A stretch of DNA of 64,000 nt from Mucilaginibacter pallidiroseus (GCF_007846085.1 NZ_VOEJ01000007.1:124001-188000); one strand, 5' to 3'. Shown: positions 16,931 through 25,902, counted from the first letter of the stretch. The notes: a model not told the origin generated them from the letters alone. A program made the numbers and translations.

Positions 16931-17640
16931 TTGATAACAAGGGGCTCCGGGCTACGCTTGTCAGCAGGTAAGTCCTGGTATTTTTTGTAACAATCGTTAA
17001 GGTAAGGTATCAACTCAAAGTTGCTCTTGGTGTATACCTTTACACTCGGTGTATATAGCGATATAAAGTTTTGCATATCCTGCCCTTCCAAAGGCACATA
17101 TCTTGATAAGCTTTTTGCGTTAAAAACAGCTGCAATCCTATCCATTGTCTCAAAATCCTTCAGTTGCTTTTGCAGTTTGGCTTTCTTTCTCTCGTCCTTT
17201 TTCCAGTACCACATCCGCACAACTATTCCACCCGTAGGATAACCTTTTTTATCGCGCTGGTAAACTACCGTTTGCCCGTGGTACAATGGGTCATAGTAGG
17301 TATTCATGTTACTGGTTTCCGTAGTTGTAATATTTACCTGGGCCAGCTCATTCTTTTTTGGTGTTAAAAAAATCTCCTTTTCGTTCAGGTCTGTCACCAG
17401 TACAGTATCATGCATATAAGCAAAACCTTTTAACGTGAGTATATCACCTGCTTTAGCGTTGATGTTGAAACGTCCTTTAGCATCTGTAAAAACACTTTGC
17501 TTGTTTGTGATGTTCTCAATAAAAACATCGCTTAAACCAATGCGTGTTTGATGCTCGAAGACCCTGCCTCTTAATTTTTTTTGACCAAAGGCAACCGTAG
17601 CTAAAAAACAAAAAAATAGAGCCAGGATATAGCAACGCAT
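16927..17640 (-). CDS. Secreted CarboxypepD_reg-like domain protein
   Basis: 237 residues from the ATG whose complement is at 17638-17640, because MRCYILALFFCFLATVAFGQ is a clean signal peptide; a start 22 codons earlier would bury it. Domain: CarboxypepD_reg-like beta-sandwich (about 22-100: LRGRVFEHQTRIGLSDVFIE, VFTDAKGRFNINAKAGD). The second half is a charged helical region with KKDERKKAKLQKQLKDFE and no family I recognise. Proteins of this build sit in the periplasm or on the outer membrane of Bacteroidetes. Function unknown. Confidence 0.8.
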   Translation of the reverse strand: MRCYILALFFCFLATVAFGQKKLRGRVFEHQTRIGLSDVFIENITNKQSVFTDAKGRFNINAKAGDILTLKGFAYMHDTVLVTDLNEKEIFLTPKKNELAQVNITTTETSNMNTYYDPLYHGQTVVYQRDKKGYPTGGIVVRMWYWKKDERKKAKLQKQLKDFETMDRIAAVFNAKSLSRYVPLEGQDMQNFISLYTPSVKVYTKSNFELIPYLNDCYKKYQDLPADKRSPEPLVIN

Positions 17641-17848
17641 AATTAAAGCTACGAATAACACACAGGGCTGCAAAGCATAATGTGTGTATTTAACCTTAAT
17701 TAACATTTCAATAGTTGCGGTAAAGTTAAAGTACTGGCTTTGTGAAATTTATTGCCCGAAACGATTTGTTTTTACGCTTGGCTATTTGCAGGCTATGTAT
17801 TATTATATTTATATTTGAAGAACTGATTTTTTTTATACTAACCCCAAT

Positions 17849-18346
17849 TTGGAACAACAGCTAATACCTGCCGATAACGCTTTTCAAACCGGCGCATTGA
17901 CAAAGCACACCCTATATACCAAATATAGCGGCATGCTGCTGGGTTATATAGCTGAAGTTGTGAACAACAATAAACTGGCCGAGCAATACCTGGTAGACCT
18001 GTTTACCGAATTGAATGAGCCGCAGATAAAGCAACTTACCCAGCCCGGGGTTAACACATTTATTGGTTTACAGCAAATGGCGCGCAAGAAGCTTGCTGCT
18101 TTTGTAGCTACGCTTGCTGATTGCAAGCCCGATGAAAGGCCGAAAACCGAACCAATCAAAAATTCGTATATCGAGCGCATGAACGCAGAACAACAATTTG
18201 TTTTTTGCGGAATACACTATCACAGCAAAACTATAGGTACATTAGCTATTGAGTTGGATAAGACAGAGGACAGGATTAAGCAGATTTTAAAAGAATCATT
18301 TACCATAATTAGAAGTACCCGTGATACCGCAACAGTTCATAAATAG
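17849..18346 (+). CDS. Degenerate ECF sigma-factor-like protein
   Basis: 165 residues from TTG 17849. Layout resembles an ECF sigma factor: a region-2-like helix set (LYTKYSGMLLGYIAEVVNNNKLAEQYLVDLFTEL, split here by my reading as AEQYLVDLFTEL matching AExxxQxxF) then a linker and a region-4-like helix-turn-helix (FCGIHYHSKTIGTLAIELD, followed by KTEDRIKQIL). The DNA-contacting residues are not the classical ones, so it could be a diverged sigma factor or a regulator. The next gene overlaps it by 26 bases and looks like an anti-sigma factor, which supports the reading. Confidence 0.6.
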   Translation: MEQQLIPADNAFQTGALTKHTLYTKYSGMLLGYIAEVVNNNKLAEQYLVDLFTELNEPQIKQLTQPGVNTFIGLQQMARKKLAAFVATLADCKPDERPKTEPIKNSYIERMNAEQQFVFCGIHYHSKTIGTLAIELDKTEDRIKQILKESFTIIRSTRDTATVHK

Positions 18347-18827
18347 CGGCATTTTAGAAGCCTATGTAACAGGTTCTGCCTCTGAGCAAGAGGTGCAGGA
18401 ACTGCTTTACATGAAAGCTACCTACCCAGAGGTAGATGAGGCTTTGGCGGAACTTGAACTTGACATGGAACTTATTGCCCGCGAAATGGCTGTGATGCCG
18501 CCGCCGGGAACCTGGGGCAAAATATCTGACCGTATAGACGACTTAATATTACGCCCGAGTGAAGAGCCTGTACCTTACCAGGCGCGACAACAGCAAAAAG
18601 AGCAAACTTACAATAATGGCAGTACCCAAACCGGGCCTCAATACATCGAGGTTGAAGGCGAATCGAGCCACATGCGTATTCACAAAGCATGGCGCTGGGC
18701 TTTTGCTGCGGTATTTGTATTAGGAAAAATATTTTTAGGCTGTGCCATTTACTTTTATCTGGAAAACAGGCAGGCGCAAATGCAAATGCAGGAACTTAAA
18801 ACTGAGTTAAAACAGTTAAAAAAATAA
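18321..18827 (+). CDS. RskA-like anti-sigma protein with minimal periplasmic tail
   Basis: 168 residues from GTG 18321, overlapping the sigma-like gene by 26 bases (translational coupling). The N-terminal 70 residues follow the zinc-free anti-sigma (RskA N-terminal) plan: ILEAYVTGSASEQEVQELL, YPEVDEALAELELDMEL, PPPGTWGKI. A Gln-rich linker leads to one membrane helix (about 128-147, WAFAAVFVLGKIFLGCAIYF), and only about 20 residues of Gln/Lys coiled coil remain outside. There is no periplasmic sensor domain, unlike standard RskA. Confidence 0.7.
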   Translation: MIPQQFINSGILEAYVTGSASEQEVQELLYMKATYPEVDEALAELELDMELIAREMAVMPPPGTWGKISDRIDDLILRPSEEPVPYQARQQQKEQTYNNGSTQTGPQYIEVEGESSHMRIHKAWRWAFAAVFVLGKIFLGCAIYFYLENRQAQMQMQELKTELKQLKK

Positions 18828-18912
18828 TTCGGCTAAACACACTTTTTCGGATTTGGGATTTCCTTAAACCATTTTGACTACTGTGAGTTGTATTATTAAA
18901 CAGCTTACCATT

Positions 18913-19074
18913 ATGGCAACACAATCTAATAATCCTGATAAAGAGGACAAGAATTTGAATCCTCAAGAAGAAAATGATACTGAAAGCCTGAGTACTGAAA
19001 GGCCCTTAAGTGAAAAAGATGAAATAAAGGAAGCCGAAGAACGGACGAATGAAGAAATTAAAAAGGATGCCTAA
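18913..19074 (+). CDS. Small acidic, disordered protein
   Basis: 53 residues from ATG 18913 (MATQSNNPDKEDKNLN...). Almost entirely Glu, Asp, Lys, Asn, Ser: NPQEENDTESLSTERPLSEK, EERTNEEIKKDA. No hydrophobic core, so probably intrinsically disordered. Similar short charged proteins are common in Sphingobacteriaceae but uncharacterised. An in-frame ATG 13 codons upstream adds a Cys/Ile-rich unlike stretch and is not preferred. Confidence 0.55.
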   Translation: MATQSNNPDKEDKNLNPQEENDTESLSTERPLSEKDEIKEAEERTNEEIKKDA

Positions 19075-19086
19075 ATGGTGTCTTTT

Positions 19087-21303
19087 TTAATTTACGGACC
19101 ATTTATCCGGCATTAGTTGCTTTTTCAACATTGCAGAAGCGATATTATCAATTAAGTTTTTCTCGGTAAAAGGTTTCAGTACAACACCTGTTATACCCAC
19201 TGAAAGGTATTTGTCTCTATCCTCTTTAAGCACATTAGCCGTTAGCGCCAAAATAGGAACTGATGCCTTCGTTTCATTTCCGTTGGCGCGTATTACCTGC
19301 GATAATTCTATCCCCCCCATTTCGGGCATCTCAATATCAGTTAATATTACATCGTAGTTGTTATCCTCAAACTTTTGCAATGCCTGCCTGCCGTCACAAG
19401 CGGTATCAAAACTTACATTCCATTTCTTTAAAATGGTACTCACCAGTAATACATTAAGTTTATTGTCATCAGCTACCAGCACTCGCTTACCTGCAATTAT
19501 ATTAGCCTGCTGATGCATATCATCCCCATCACTATTTACTTTATATGCTTCTACAGTGCTTACCTCAAACGGAATTTTAAAACTGAATATAGTCCCCTTG
19601 CCTACCCTGCTGGCAACTTTAATGCTGCCACCCTGTAACTCAACAATTTTTTTGCTGATAGCCAGGCCCAGCCCGGTACCCGGTTGTTTAGAAACCTTTT
19701 GTGCCGATTTAACCTGCGAAAACTCATCGAATATATAGGGCATATGTTCGGCATCAATACCTACGCCGGTATCCCTTATGGATACGTTAAGCATCTTAAA
19801 CCCGGAGCGGTTGGAATCGTCTGTTAAAAAAGCCTTTACGGTTACGCTGCCCTGCGCTGTAAACTTAATAGCGTTACCTACCAAATTCATCACCACCTGC
19901 TTAAGGCGGTGGTAGTCACCATTAAAAACAAGACTTTTCTTAAATTCAATATCCCGTTTAAGTAAAATGTTCTTTTTGTTGGCCTGCACACGCATGCTGG
20001 TTGCAATTTCTTCAATGGCCTCATACGGCGAAAATGGCGTACTGTCAAAACTCATCTTCCCGGTTTCGTACTTCGAGAAATCCAGTATCTCATTCACAAC
20101 ATCAAGCAGCATTTTTGATGAACTGCGGATAGCGTATATCTGCTCGGATTGTTCTTCGGTAAGCTTGCTTTGTGTTAACTGCTCAGAAAAACCAATGATC
20201 GAGTTTAAAGGCGTACGTATTTCATGGCTCATATTGGCCATAAAGCGGCTTTTTGATTGGGCATGTATCTCTGCCTTCTCGGTATAAACAACCAGTTCTT
20301 CCTGATCCTTAAATATTTTCCAGATATTATATAACAAGATCACAACAACTGTGGTCATCAATAAAAACATCAGGCCTGATATTTTTCGATACTCATAAAG
20401 CACGGTTGCCAGGTTGCTGTTCATTTCGGTTTTGCTTGAGGCTATGTAATTATGCTCGGCTACCTTATATTTTTTGAGACTATTAATAATTTGATTAATA
20501 AGGCGGTTATTAATCTCGAGCATTTCGCGCTCGTTTGCCCGTAAGCGATTATTTGTCTGGTAAATTTTATCATAGTATTTACCGTAAACTTCGCTAACCG
20601 CCGGTAAAACAGTCATTGTGGTAATTACCGTATCGGTACGGCGCTCCACCAATACGGGTTGCTTTTTTGCTTCCTGTACCTGCTTATCTTTTTTGCTGAA
20701 TACCGAGAACACTTTCCCAAAGAATCCTTTCTTCTCCTTTACCGGCTTGGCTGCAGCTACGGCTGCCACGGGCTTAACCGTATCTATTTGGACCCGAGTT
20801 TTAATTCGCCTAAGTACCGGGCGCTTAACCAGGCTCTTTTCGTTTTTCCTTAACGACTCATTTATTTTTGATGCCGACTTCATTAAGCTGTCAGACAGCG
20901 TCATGAGGCGTATATAGCTATCTGTTTTTAGCGCCTTTTGGCTTATCAAATCCTGCAGCCCTTTATCAACTCCAAGGTCAATAGCGCTTTTATCATTTGC
21001 ATTTATGTTGCTGATGATTTTACGGATATCTTTAATTTGCCTTGAAAACTCTTTAGAATAATATGTTTTACCAGTTAAAGCAAACATACGGCTACTGTTG
21101 TCTGCACTGTAAAGCTCAATGATACAGCTATCTATCAAAGCTGAGTTTTCTCGGGCTGTTATCATTTTCTGAAAGGTAGTTCGAACCTTTTCGGCTTTGC
21201 TATAGTGCAGATAAAGGTAAAATGCGCTACCAAATAACACCACTATGAGCACTACGATGAGTCCGTATCTCAAAAATGATGTCCTCTTGAAACCTGTTAT
21301 CAT
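19087..21303 (-). CDS. Hybrid sensor histidine kinase/response regulator
   Basis: 738 residues. Membrane helices at about 13-31 and 309-330 enclose a periplasmic sensor of roughly 275 residues, mostly helical, with an odd basic insert near residues 185-215 (KEKKGFFGKVFSVFSKKDK). Then HisKA with the phospho-acceptor His360 in MANMSHEIRTPLNSIIGFSE, HATPase_c (VMNLVGNAIKFT; DTGVGID; GTGLGLAISKKIV), and a receiver with Asp656 in DVILTDIEMPEMGG and Lys in VLKPFTEKN. Autophosphorylation and internal phosphorelay are expected; there is no Hpt domain or DNA-binding output, so a separate Hpt/regulator must exist elsewhere. The single-domain regulator at 24.5 kb is a possible partner. Confidence 0.92.
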   Translation of the reverse strand: MITGFKRTSFLRYGLIVVLIVVLFGSAFYLYLHYSKAEKVRTTFQKMITARENSALIDSCIIELYSADNSSRMFALTGKTYYSKEFSRQIKDIRKIISNINANDKSAIDLGVDKGLQDLISQKALKTDSYIRLMTLSDSLMKSASKINESLRKNEKSLVKRPVLRRIKTRVQIDTVKPVAAVAAAKPVKEKKGFFGKVFSVFSKKDKQVQEAKKQPVLVERRTDTVITTMTVLPAVSEVYGKYYDKIYQTNNRLRANEREMLEINNRLINQIINSLKKYKVAEHNYIASSKTEMNSNLATVLYEYRKISGLMFLLMTTVVVILLYNIWKIFKDQEELVVYTEKAEIHAQSKSRFMANMSHEIRTPLNSIIGFSEQLTQSKLTEEQSEQIYAIRSSSKMLLDVVNEILDFSKYETGKMSFDSTPFSPYEAIEEIATSMRVQANKKNILLKRDIEFKKSLVFNGDYHRLKQVVMNLVGNAIKFTAQGSVTVKAFLTDDSNRSGFKMLNVSIRDTGVGIDAEHMPYIFDEFSQVKSAQKVSKQPGTGLGLAISKKIVELQGGSIKVASRVGKGTIFSFKIPFEVSTVEAYKVNSDGDDMHQQANIIAGKRVLVADDNKLNVLLVSTILKKWNVSFDTACDGRQALQKFEDNNYDVILTDIEMPEMGGIELSQVIRANGNETKASVPILALTANVLKEDRDKYLSVGITGVVLKPFTEKNLIDNIASAMLKKQLMPDKWSVN

Positions 21304-21687
21304 ATACTATTAAAGAAAAACTACTATCGGACTGCAATGCCGGTAACTATGTACAACTGTTATAAACCTCTTTTAGCAATGGCGGTGCCACCAAACCCAA
21401 TATTCCAGAAAGGTGTGGATTATAAAACTGAATGTAAATGAGCAATATGCAACTGTCTTTTTTACACTAATTAACGTTTAAACATCATTTAGGCGGTATA
21501 AATAATGACCTGTTTTTGCGCCACAGCATAAATTCTTATTAGACAACCTGCACGGAGCATTAGTGTTTGATTTGATATCCATAGCTTATAAAGCATAATC
21601 TTACAGGATATTATTAATAAAACTTGCTACATTAGGTGAGTCGGGCATGCCGGCCGTAAACTAATATACCAATTCAAATATTTAATA
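21304..21687. other. Gene-free divergent spacer
   Basis: 384 AT-rich bases between the kinase start and the GntP start. I see no open frame of merit, no TAnnTTTG box and no strong hairpin. Confidence 0.5.
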
Positions 21688-22995
21688 ATGCTGGTAATAC
21701 TACTTTGCATAATAATGCTTATTGTGCTTGTTAGCTGGGCAAAGCTTAACCCCTTTGTTGCTTTTCTGCTGGTATCAATAGCGGCGGGCTTAATGCTGGG
21801 CATACCTATAAACAAAGTCACCGCTTCGGTACAAAAAGGCATAGGCGATATTTTAAGCGGGCTTGTAATTATTATTTGCTTAGGTGCGATGCTTGGCAAA
21901 ATGGTGGCATCAAGCGGGGCAGCGCAAAAAATTGCAGAAGTGCTGGTACAGGCGGTTGGTCAAAAATATATTCAGTGGGCCCTGGTAGCGGCTGGCTTTA
22001 TCATTGGCATCCCTTTGTTTTACGGTATTGGCTTTGTGCTTATGGTGCCTCTTATTTTTTCGGTAGTTTATAAGTACAAATTGCCGGCAGTATTTATAGG
22101 CCTGCCCATGATTGCCTCCTTATCTGTAACACATGGTTTTTTACCACCTCACCCGTCTCCATCGGCATTGGTAGTATTGTTCCATGCAAACATGGCTACC
22201 ACTTTTGTTTACGGACTAAGCATAGCCATACCTGCCATTATATTAGCCGGACCAGTGTTTGCCCAATTCCTCAGGAAAATCCCGTCAGAGCCTTTAGCAA
22301 CCTTCAGAGCTGAAGAAATCCCTGCTGATAAGTTACCAAGCGGAGTTGTCAGCTTTTTCACAGCCCTGTTGCCCGTACTGCTTTTAATGTTTACAGCCTT
22401 CTTTCCGTACCTCGGTGTAACCAATGATAGTGTATTAAAGCTGGTTGCTTTTTTGGGCGATCCATCAATAGTAATGCTGATCGCCTTGATTTTTGCCACT
22501 TATACACTGGGTATAAAACAAGGCAAAAGCATGGGGCAGATAAGTGTTTACTATACGGATGCCGTTAAAGATATTTCGTTAATACTGTTGATTATAGCAG
22601 GATCGGGCGCGTTTAAAGAAGTATTAACCTCAAGCGGTGTAAGCAATGAAATTGCCGAAAGCCTTAAAAAATTTAACCTGCCGCCTTTGGTACTGGGCTG
22701 GGTAATAGCGGCTATTATCAGGGTAAGCCTGGGTTCGGCTACGGTTGCTGGGCTAACTGCGGCAGGCATTGTTGCATCACTGGTAGTGTCAGAGCATGTT
22801 AATCCAAACCTCATGGTGCTATCTATCGGCGCGGGCAGTTTGGCATTTTCGCACGTTAATGATTCAGGCTTCTGGCTTTTTAAAGAATATTTTAACCTGA
22901 GTATAAAGGACACCTTTCGCTCATGGTCTGTCATGGAAACCCTCGTATCAGTCATTGGGTTAATTGGCGTAGTGTTGCTGGATATTTTTGTGTGA
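21688..22995 (+). CDS. GntP family gluconate/organic acid permease
   Basis: 435 residues, about 12 to 14 hydrophobic segments. GntP hallmarks: LNPFVAFLLVSIAAGLMLG, IICLGAMLGKMVASSGAAQK, GFIIGIPLFYGIGFVLMVP, THGFLPPHPSPSA and AGSLAFSHVNDSGFWLFKEY. The family imports gluconate and related sugar acids with protons. No gluconate kinase or dehydratase is adjacent, so the substrate is open. The alpha/beta hydrolase follows after 11 bases and may be co-transcribed. Confidence 0.93.
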   Translation: MLVILLCIIMLIVLVSWAKLNPFVAFLLVSIAAGLMLGIPINKVTASVQKGIGDILSGLVIIICLGAMLGKMVASSGAAQKIAEVLVQAVGQKYIQWALVAAGFIIGIPLFYGIGFVLMVPLIFSVVYKYKLPAVFIGLPMIASLSVTHGFLPPHPSPSALVVLFHANMATTFVYGLSIAIPAIILAGPVFAQFLRKIPSEPLATFRAEEIPADKLPSGVVSFFTALLPVLLLMFTAFFPYLGVTNDSVLKLVAFLGDPSIVMLIALIFATYTLGIKQGKSMGQISVYYTDAVKDISLILLIIAGSGAFKEVLTSSGVSNEIAESLKKFNLPPLVLGWVIAAIIRVSLGSATVAGLTAAGIVASLVVSEHVNPNLMVLSIGAGSLAFSHVNDSGFWLFKEYFNLSIKDTFRSWSVMETLVSVIGLIGVVLLDIFV

Positions 22996-23006
22996 TAGTT
23001 ATATAG

Positions 23007-23804
23007 ATGAAAAAATTTGCCCTTGTAATTGCAATTGTGCTATCAGTTGTCACACTAACATTTGCGCAGAGTACCCCGGAAACATATTATATATCTTTCG
23101 ACGGTACAAAAATTTATTACGAAGTGCAGGGCAGCGGCTATCCGGTGGTTCTGGTTCATGGCTTTACCAATAACAGCCAAAGCTGGAAACGCGGTAAACT
23201 TTACCAGGAGCTGCTTAACCATGGGTATAAAGTTATCATTATGGACCTTCGTGGCAACGGACGTTCCGGCAAACCACATACCGACGCTGCCTACTCAAAT
23301 GGTGCCGAAGCTAAAGATGTAATGGGCTTGGTGAGCAGCCTTGGTATTAAGCGGTATGCAGTAGTTGGCTACTCGCGCGGCTCGATAATAACATCCCGCA
23401 TTATGGTGCTTGATAAGCGCGTAAACAAAGCTGTTATGGGTGGCATGGGCGCTAATTATACCAACCCAAACTGGCCGCGCCGTATACACGCCTATGAGGC
23501 CTTAATGGGCGATACCACTCACCACGATGTTGATGAAATGATGGGTTGGATACATCGCAACAACTTTGATAATACTGCGCTTGCGTATCAACAAAAACAC
23601 CAGCCATCTACCAGTGCTGCCGAGCTTGGTAAACTTAGGATACCTGTGTTACTTATTGATGGTACCGAAGATGACACAAACGGTGATGTTACTATTTTAC
23701 AAAAGATGATACCCGGTTCTAAACTAATTAATGTACCTGGAAATCACGACAATGCAGGCAATTCTATACAATTTTCTACAGCGGTACTTAACTTTTTGAA
23801 ATGA
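23007..23804 (+). CDS. Secreted alpha/beta hydrolase
   Basis: 265 residues with signal peptide (cut after TFAQ, residue 21). Classical alpha/beta-hydrolase fold: oxyanion-region VVLVHGFTNNSQSW, nucleophile Ser123 in VVGYSRGS, acid in LLIDGTEDD (Asp222 or 223) and His247 in VPGNHDN. A complete triad indicates an active esterase or related enzyme in the periplasm; the substrate cannot be read. It follows GntP closely. Confidence 0.88.
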   Translation: MKKFALVIAIVLSVVTLTFAQSTPETYYISFDGTKIYYEVQGSGYPVVLVHGFTNNSQSWKRGKLYQELLNHGYKVIIMDLRGNGRSGKPHTDAAYSNGAEAKDVMGLVSSLGIKRYAVVGYSRGSIITSRIMVLDKRVNKAVMGGMGANYTNPNWPRRIHAYEALMGDTTHHDVDEMMGWIHRNNFDNTALAYQQKHQPSTSAAELGKLRIPVLLIDGTEDDTNGDVTILQKMIPGSKLINVPGNHDNAGNSIQFSTAVLNFLK

Positions 23805-23869
23805 AAGAGTCTAACATCATGAATGCAGTGCAAAACAATACTGGCCTGCAATTTGTAGTTGGCAAATAA
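23801..23869 (+). CDS. Possible tiny ORF coupled to the hydrolase
   Basis: 22 codons, MKESNIMNAVQNNTGLQFVV then GK, starting at an ATG that overlaps the hydrolase stop as ATGA. The 4-base overlap is the usual coupling geometry, but length and composition give little support. May be chance. Confidence 0.2.
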   Translation: MKESNIMNAVQNNTGLQFVVGK

Positions 23870-23897
23870 TAAACATTAAAATAAGAGGAACTACTAT

Positions 23898-24206
23898 ATG
23901 AAAAAGATCATTGCATTTAGCGGCCTTGCGTTAACACTTATGTTTGCAGCAAGCCCAAAAGCCGAAGCTCAGATAAGTAAACAAGGTAAAGGTGCCATTA
24001 TTGGCGGTGCTGGTGGTGCCGTAGCAGGTGGCCTTATTGGTAAAAGTGTTGGCGGCGCCGTTATTGGCGGTGCAATTGGTGCCGGCGGTGGTTATATTAT
24101 TGGTAACGAAGCCCGCAAACGCGAAGAAAAAAGGAAACGTCAGGCATACTTAAGACGCCGTGCAGCCTGGAAAAGAGCTCATCCAGGCAAAGCCTATCCA
24201 TATTAA
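23898..24206 (+). CDS. Glycine-zipper periplasmic/outer-membrane protein
   Basis: 102 residues. Signal peptide ends AEAQ (about residue 25). Then a long glycine zipper, GAIIGGAGGAVAGGLIGKS and GGAVIGGAIGAGGGYIIG (about 31-70), which packs as membrane-spanning helices, and a very basic tail (ARKREEKRKRQAYLRRRAAW). Related YMGG/glycine-zipper proteins occur throughout Sphingobacteriaceae with unknown roles. A terminator follows at once. Confidence 0.8.
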   Translation: MKKIIAFSGLALTLMFAASPKAEAQISKQGKGAIIGGAGGAVAGGLIGKSVGGAVIGGAIGAGGGYIIGNEARKREEKRKRQAYLRRRAAWKRAHPGKAYPY

Positions 24207-24231
24207 TAACAAGTAATTTTGAATACTTTGG

Positions 24232-24259
24232 AGCCGCAGTTTAATACTGCGGCTTTTTT
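24232..24259 (+). terminator. Rho-independent terminator
   Basis: Perfect 9-base arms AGCCGCAGT and ACTGCGGCT, 5-base loop, six T residues. Closes the glycine-zipper gene. Confidence 0.92.
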
Positions 24260-24466
24260 GTTGGTCATTATGTCGGCAACACAACTTTTACGCTGCAATT
24301 AACGTAAACTATACAAAAACGTAACTATTACGCAATTATTCATTATTATAATACAATGACGTTGCGTTTAATTTATAATATAAATTTTTATACTAATTTT
24401 GTTGCCGGCAATAGGCCCTTAAACTGTTGCCATATCAAGCTGTTTTAAACTATTTAGACGCTAAAA

Positions 24467-24474
24467 TACCTTTG
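24467..24474 (+). promoter_or_regulatory. -7 box TACCTTTG for the response regulator
   Basis: Exact TAnnTTTG match 28 bases before the start codon, in a 240-base AT-rich gap after a terminator. Confidence 0.5.
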
Positions 24475-24502
24475 CCGGCTTTTAGCTATAAATTGAAAAT
24501 TT

Positions 24503-24865
24503 ATGGTGAAGCGTATTTTAGTATTAGATGATAACCAGGATATCCTGGAAATTGTGCACGAAACCCTTACCTACGAAAACTTCGACGTTAAAAGTACCGG
24601 CGATCCATCAGTTGTATTGGAATACGTTGCCGATTTTGCACCTGACCTTGTAATTTTAGATTACCGTGTAGCGGGTAGTAACGGTGGTGAAATTTGCCGT
24701 GCAATAAAATCAAATCCCGAATACTGCAACACACCGGTTATTATTTTTTCGGCATACGTAAATCGCGATTCGGAGCTTTTAGCTTACGGGTGCGATGCCA
24801 TTATTGCCAAACCATTTGATTTAACGGAATTGGTTGAAAAAGTAAATAATTTGATTAAATCGTAA
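24503..24865 (+). CDS. Single-domain response regulator
   Basis: 120 residues, one receiver domain and no output domain. Acidic pocket at Asp9/Asp10, phospho-acceptor Asp53 in LVILDYRVAG, Thr/Ser switch region VIIFSAY and Lys in IIAKPFDLTEL. CheY-like stand-alone receivers pass phosphate between kinases and Hpt proteins or act by protein contact. After the gene lies a 7-base inverted repeat (TATTAGC 24873-24879, GCTAATA 24891-24897) without a T tract, just before the next start. The hybrid kinase at 19-21 kb is a candidate partner by proximity only. Confidence 0.9.
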   Translation: MVKRILVLDDNQDILEIVHETLTYENFDVKSTGDPSVVLEYVADFAPDLVILDYRVAGSNGGEICRAIKSNPEYCNTPVIIFSAYVNRDSELLAYGCDAIIAKPFDLTELVEKVNNLIKS

Positions 24866-24903
24866 ACGTTAATATTAGCATCTGTTAAACGCTAATAATC
24901 GTA

Positions 24904-25902
24904 ATGCGCTATATATATCTTGTACTGATTGCTGCCCTTTCTTTTTTTGATATTAGTAATGGCTACGCGCAAAGCAGCTACACCAGCACCGACTTTTTTG
25001 TACCCAACGGCGATTTACAAATCCAGGTACGTAAAGTAACCGAAAACACTTATTCGTCACGTAAAAAGAAACCTTTGCTGCTTGTAAATGGCAGCGTGGG
25101 GGCTACAGCGTTGTTTGATCTGCCAGTAGAAGATGCCTCGTTTGCCAAAGCACTGGCCGATGCTGGCTTCACCGTATATATGATGAACGTTCGCGGGTGG
25201 GAACGCTCAACAGCACCTGCCTACAACACCACTGATACGGCGCTTGTTGCAGGTTCCTGTCAGGAGGCATCACTGGACATTGATGCAGTTATAAATTACA
25301 TTGCCAAGGACGTACCTGACGGTAAGGTTAACCTCTTAGGCGCCGAAGCCGGTGGGCATTGGGCGTCATTCTACACCAGCTTACATGCAGACAAGGTTTT
25401 GCATCTTATTGTTCTTAACTCGTTATATGGTGTTAAGGCACCCTGGAAAGCAATAGCTGTAGCAATTCCCAACTACAACAACTGGCTGTTAAGCGAACAA
25501 GCCATTGCAAATAACTGGGCTAACACCTCAGCTACAGATACACTAATGCAGGTAGATTCGCTGGTAGGTAATACCTTTGCTAAAGCGGCAACCGGCTACA
25601 GCCCCAACCGGCTGCTAAAAATACCCGGTGGATTTATGAAAGAGAGCCTGCAAATGGCGCAGGGCAAAAAGTATTGGGACGCTAAAGATATTACGGTGCC
25701 TATCCTACTTGTACGTTGCGAGCACGACGAGTGGTCGAGGCCCGAAGACCTGGAAGCTTACTTCAACGAACTACCTGCCGCTACACCTAAAAAGAAACTT
25801 GTTATCTCTCACGCTGATAAATACGTTGCGCTCGATAGAAATACCGCAGCACGCCGAAGCCTTATTATCGCCATTGATAACTTTATTAAAAAGGGGATTT
25901 AA
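24904..25902 (+). CDS. Secreted alpha/beta-hydrolase-fold protein with Glu at the nucleophile site
   Basis: 332 residues with signal peptide (cut after GYAQ, residue 23). The fold pattern is clear: LLLVNGSVGATALFD, VYMMNVRGWERS, then KVNLLGAEAGGHWASF, where GxSxG should be. The nucleophile Ser is replaced by Glu148, while the acid Asp275 (VRCEHDEWSRPED) and a His303 (ISHADKY) remain. Either the enzyme is inactive or it uses a different mechanism. The rest resembles hydrolases acting on polyketide- or ester-like substrates. Starts 38 bases after the response regulator. Confidence 0.78.
   Translation: MRYIYLVLIAALSFFDISNGYAQSSYTSTDFFVPNGDLQIQVRKVTENTYSSRKKKPLLLVNGSVGATALFDLPVEDASFAKALADAGFTVYMMNVRGWERSTAPAYNTTDTALVAGSCQEASLDIDAVINYIAKDVPDGKVNLLGAEAGGHWASFYTSLHADKVLHLIVLNSLYGVKAPWKAIAVAIPNYNNWLLSEQAIANNWANTSATDTLMQVDSLVGNTFAKAATGYSPNRLLKIPGGFMKESLQMAQGKKYWDAKDITVPILLVRCEHDEWSRPEDLEAYFNELPAATPKKKLVISHADKYVALDRNTAARRSLIIAIDNFIKKGI

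Noticed and set aside
24873..24897. Hairpin between response regulator and hydrolase as a terminator
   Set aside because: The 7-base arms are AT-rich and no T tract follows; more likely a leader structure.
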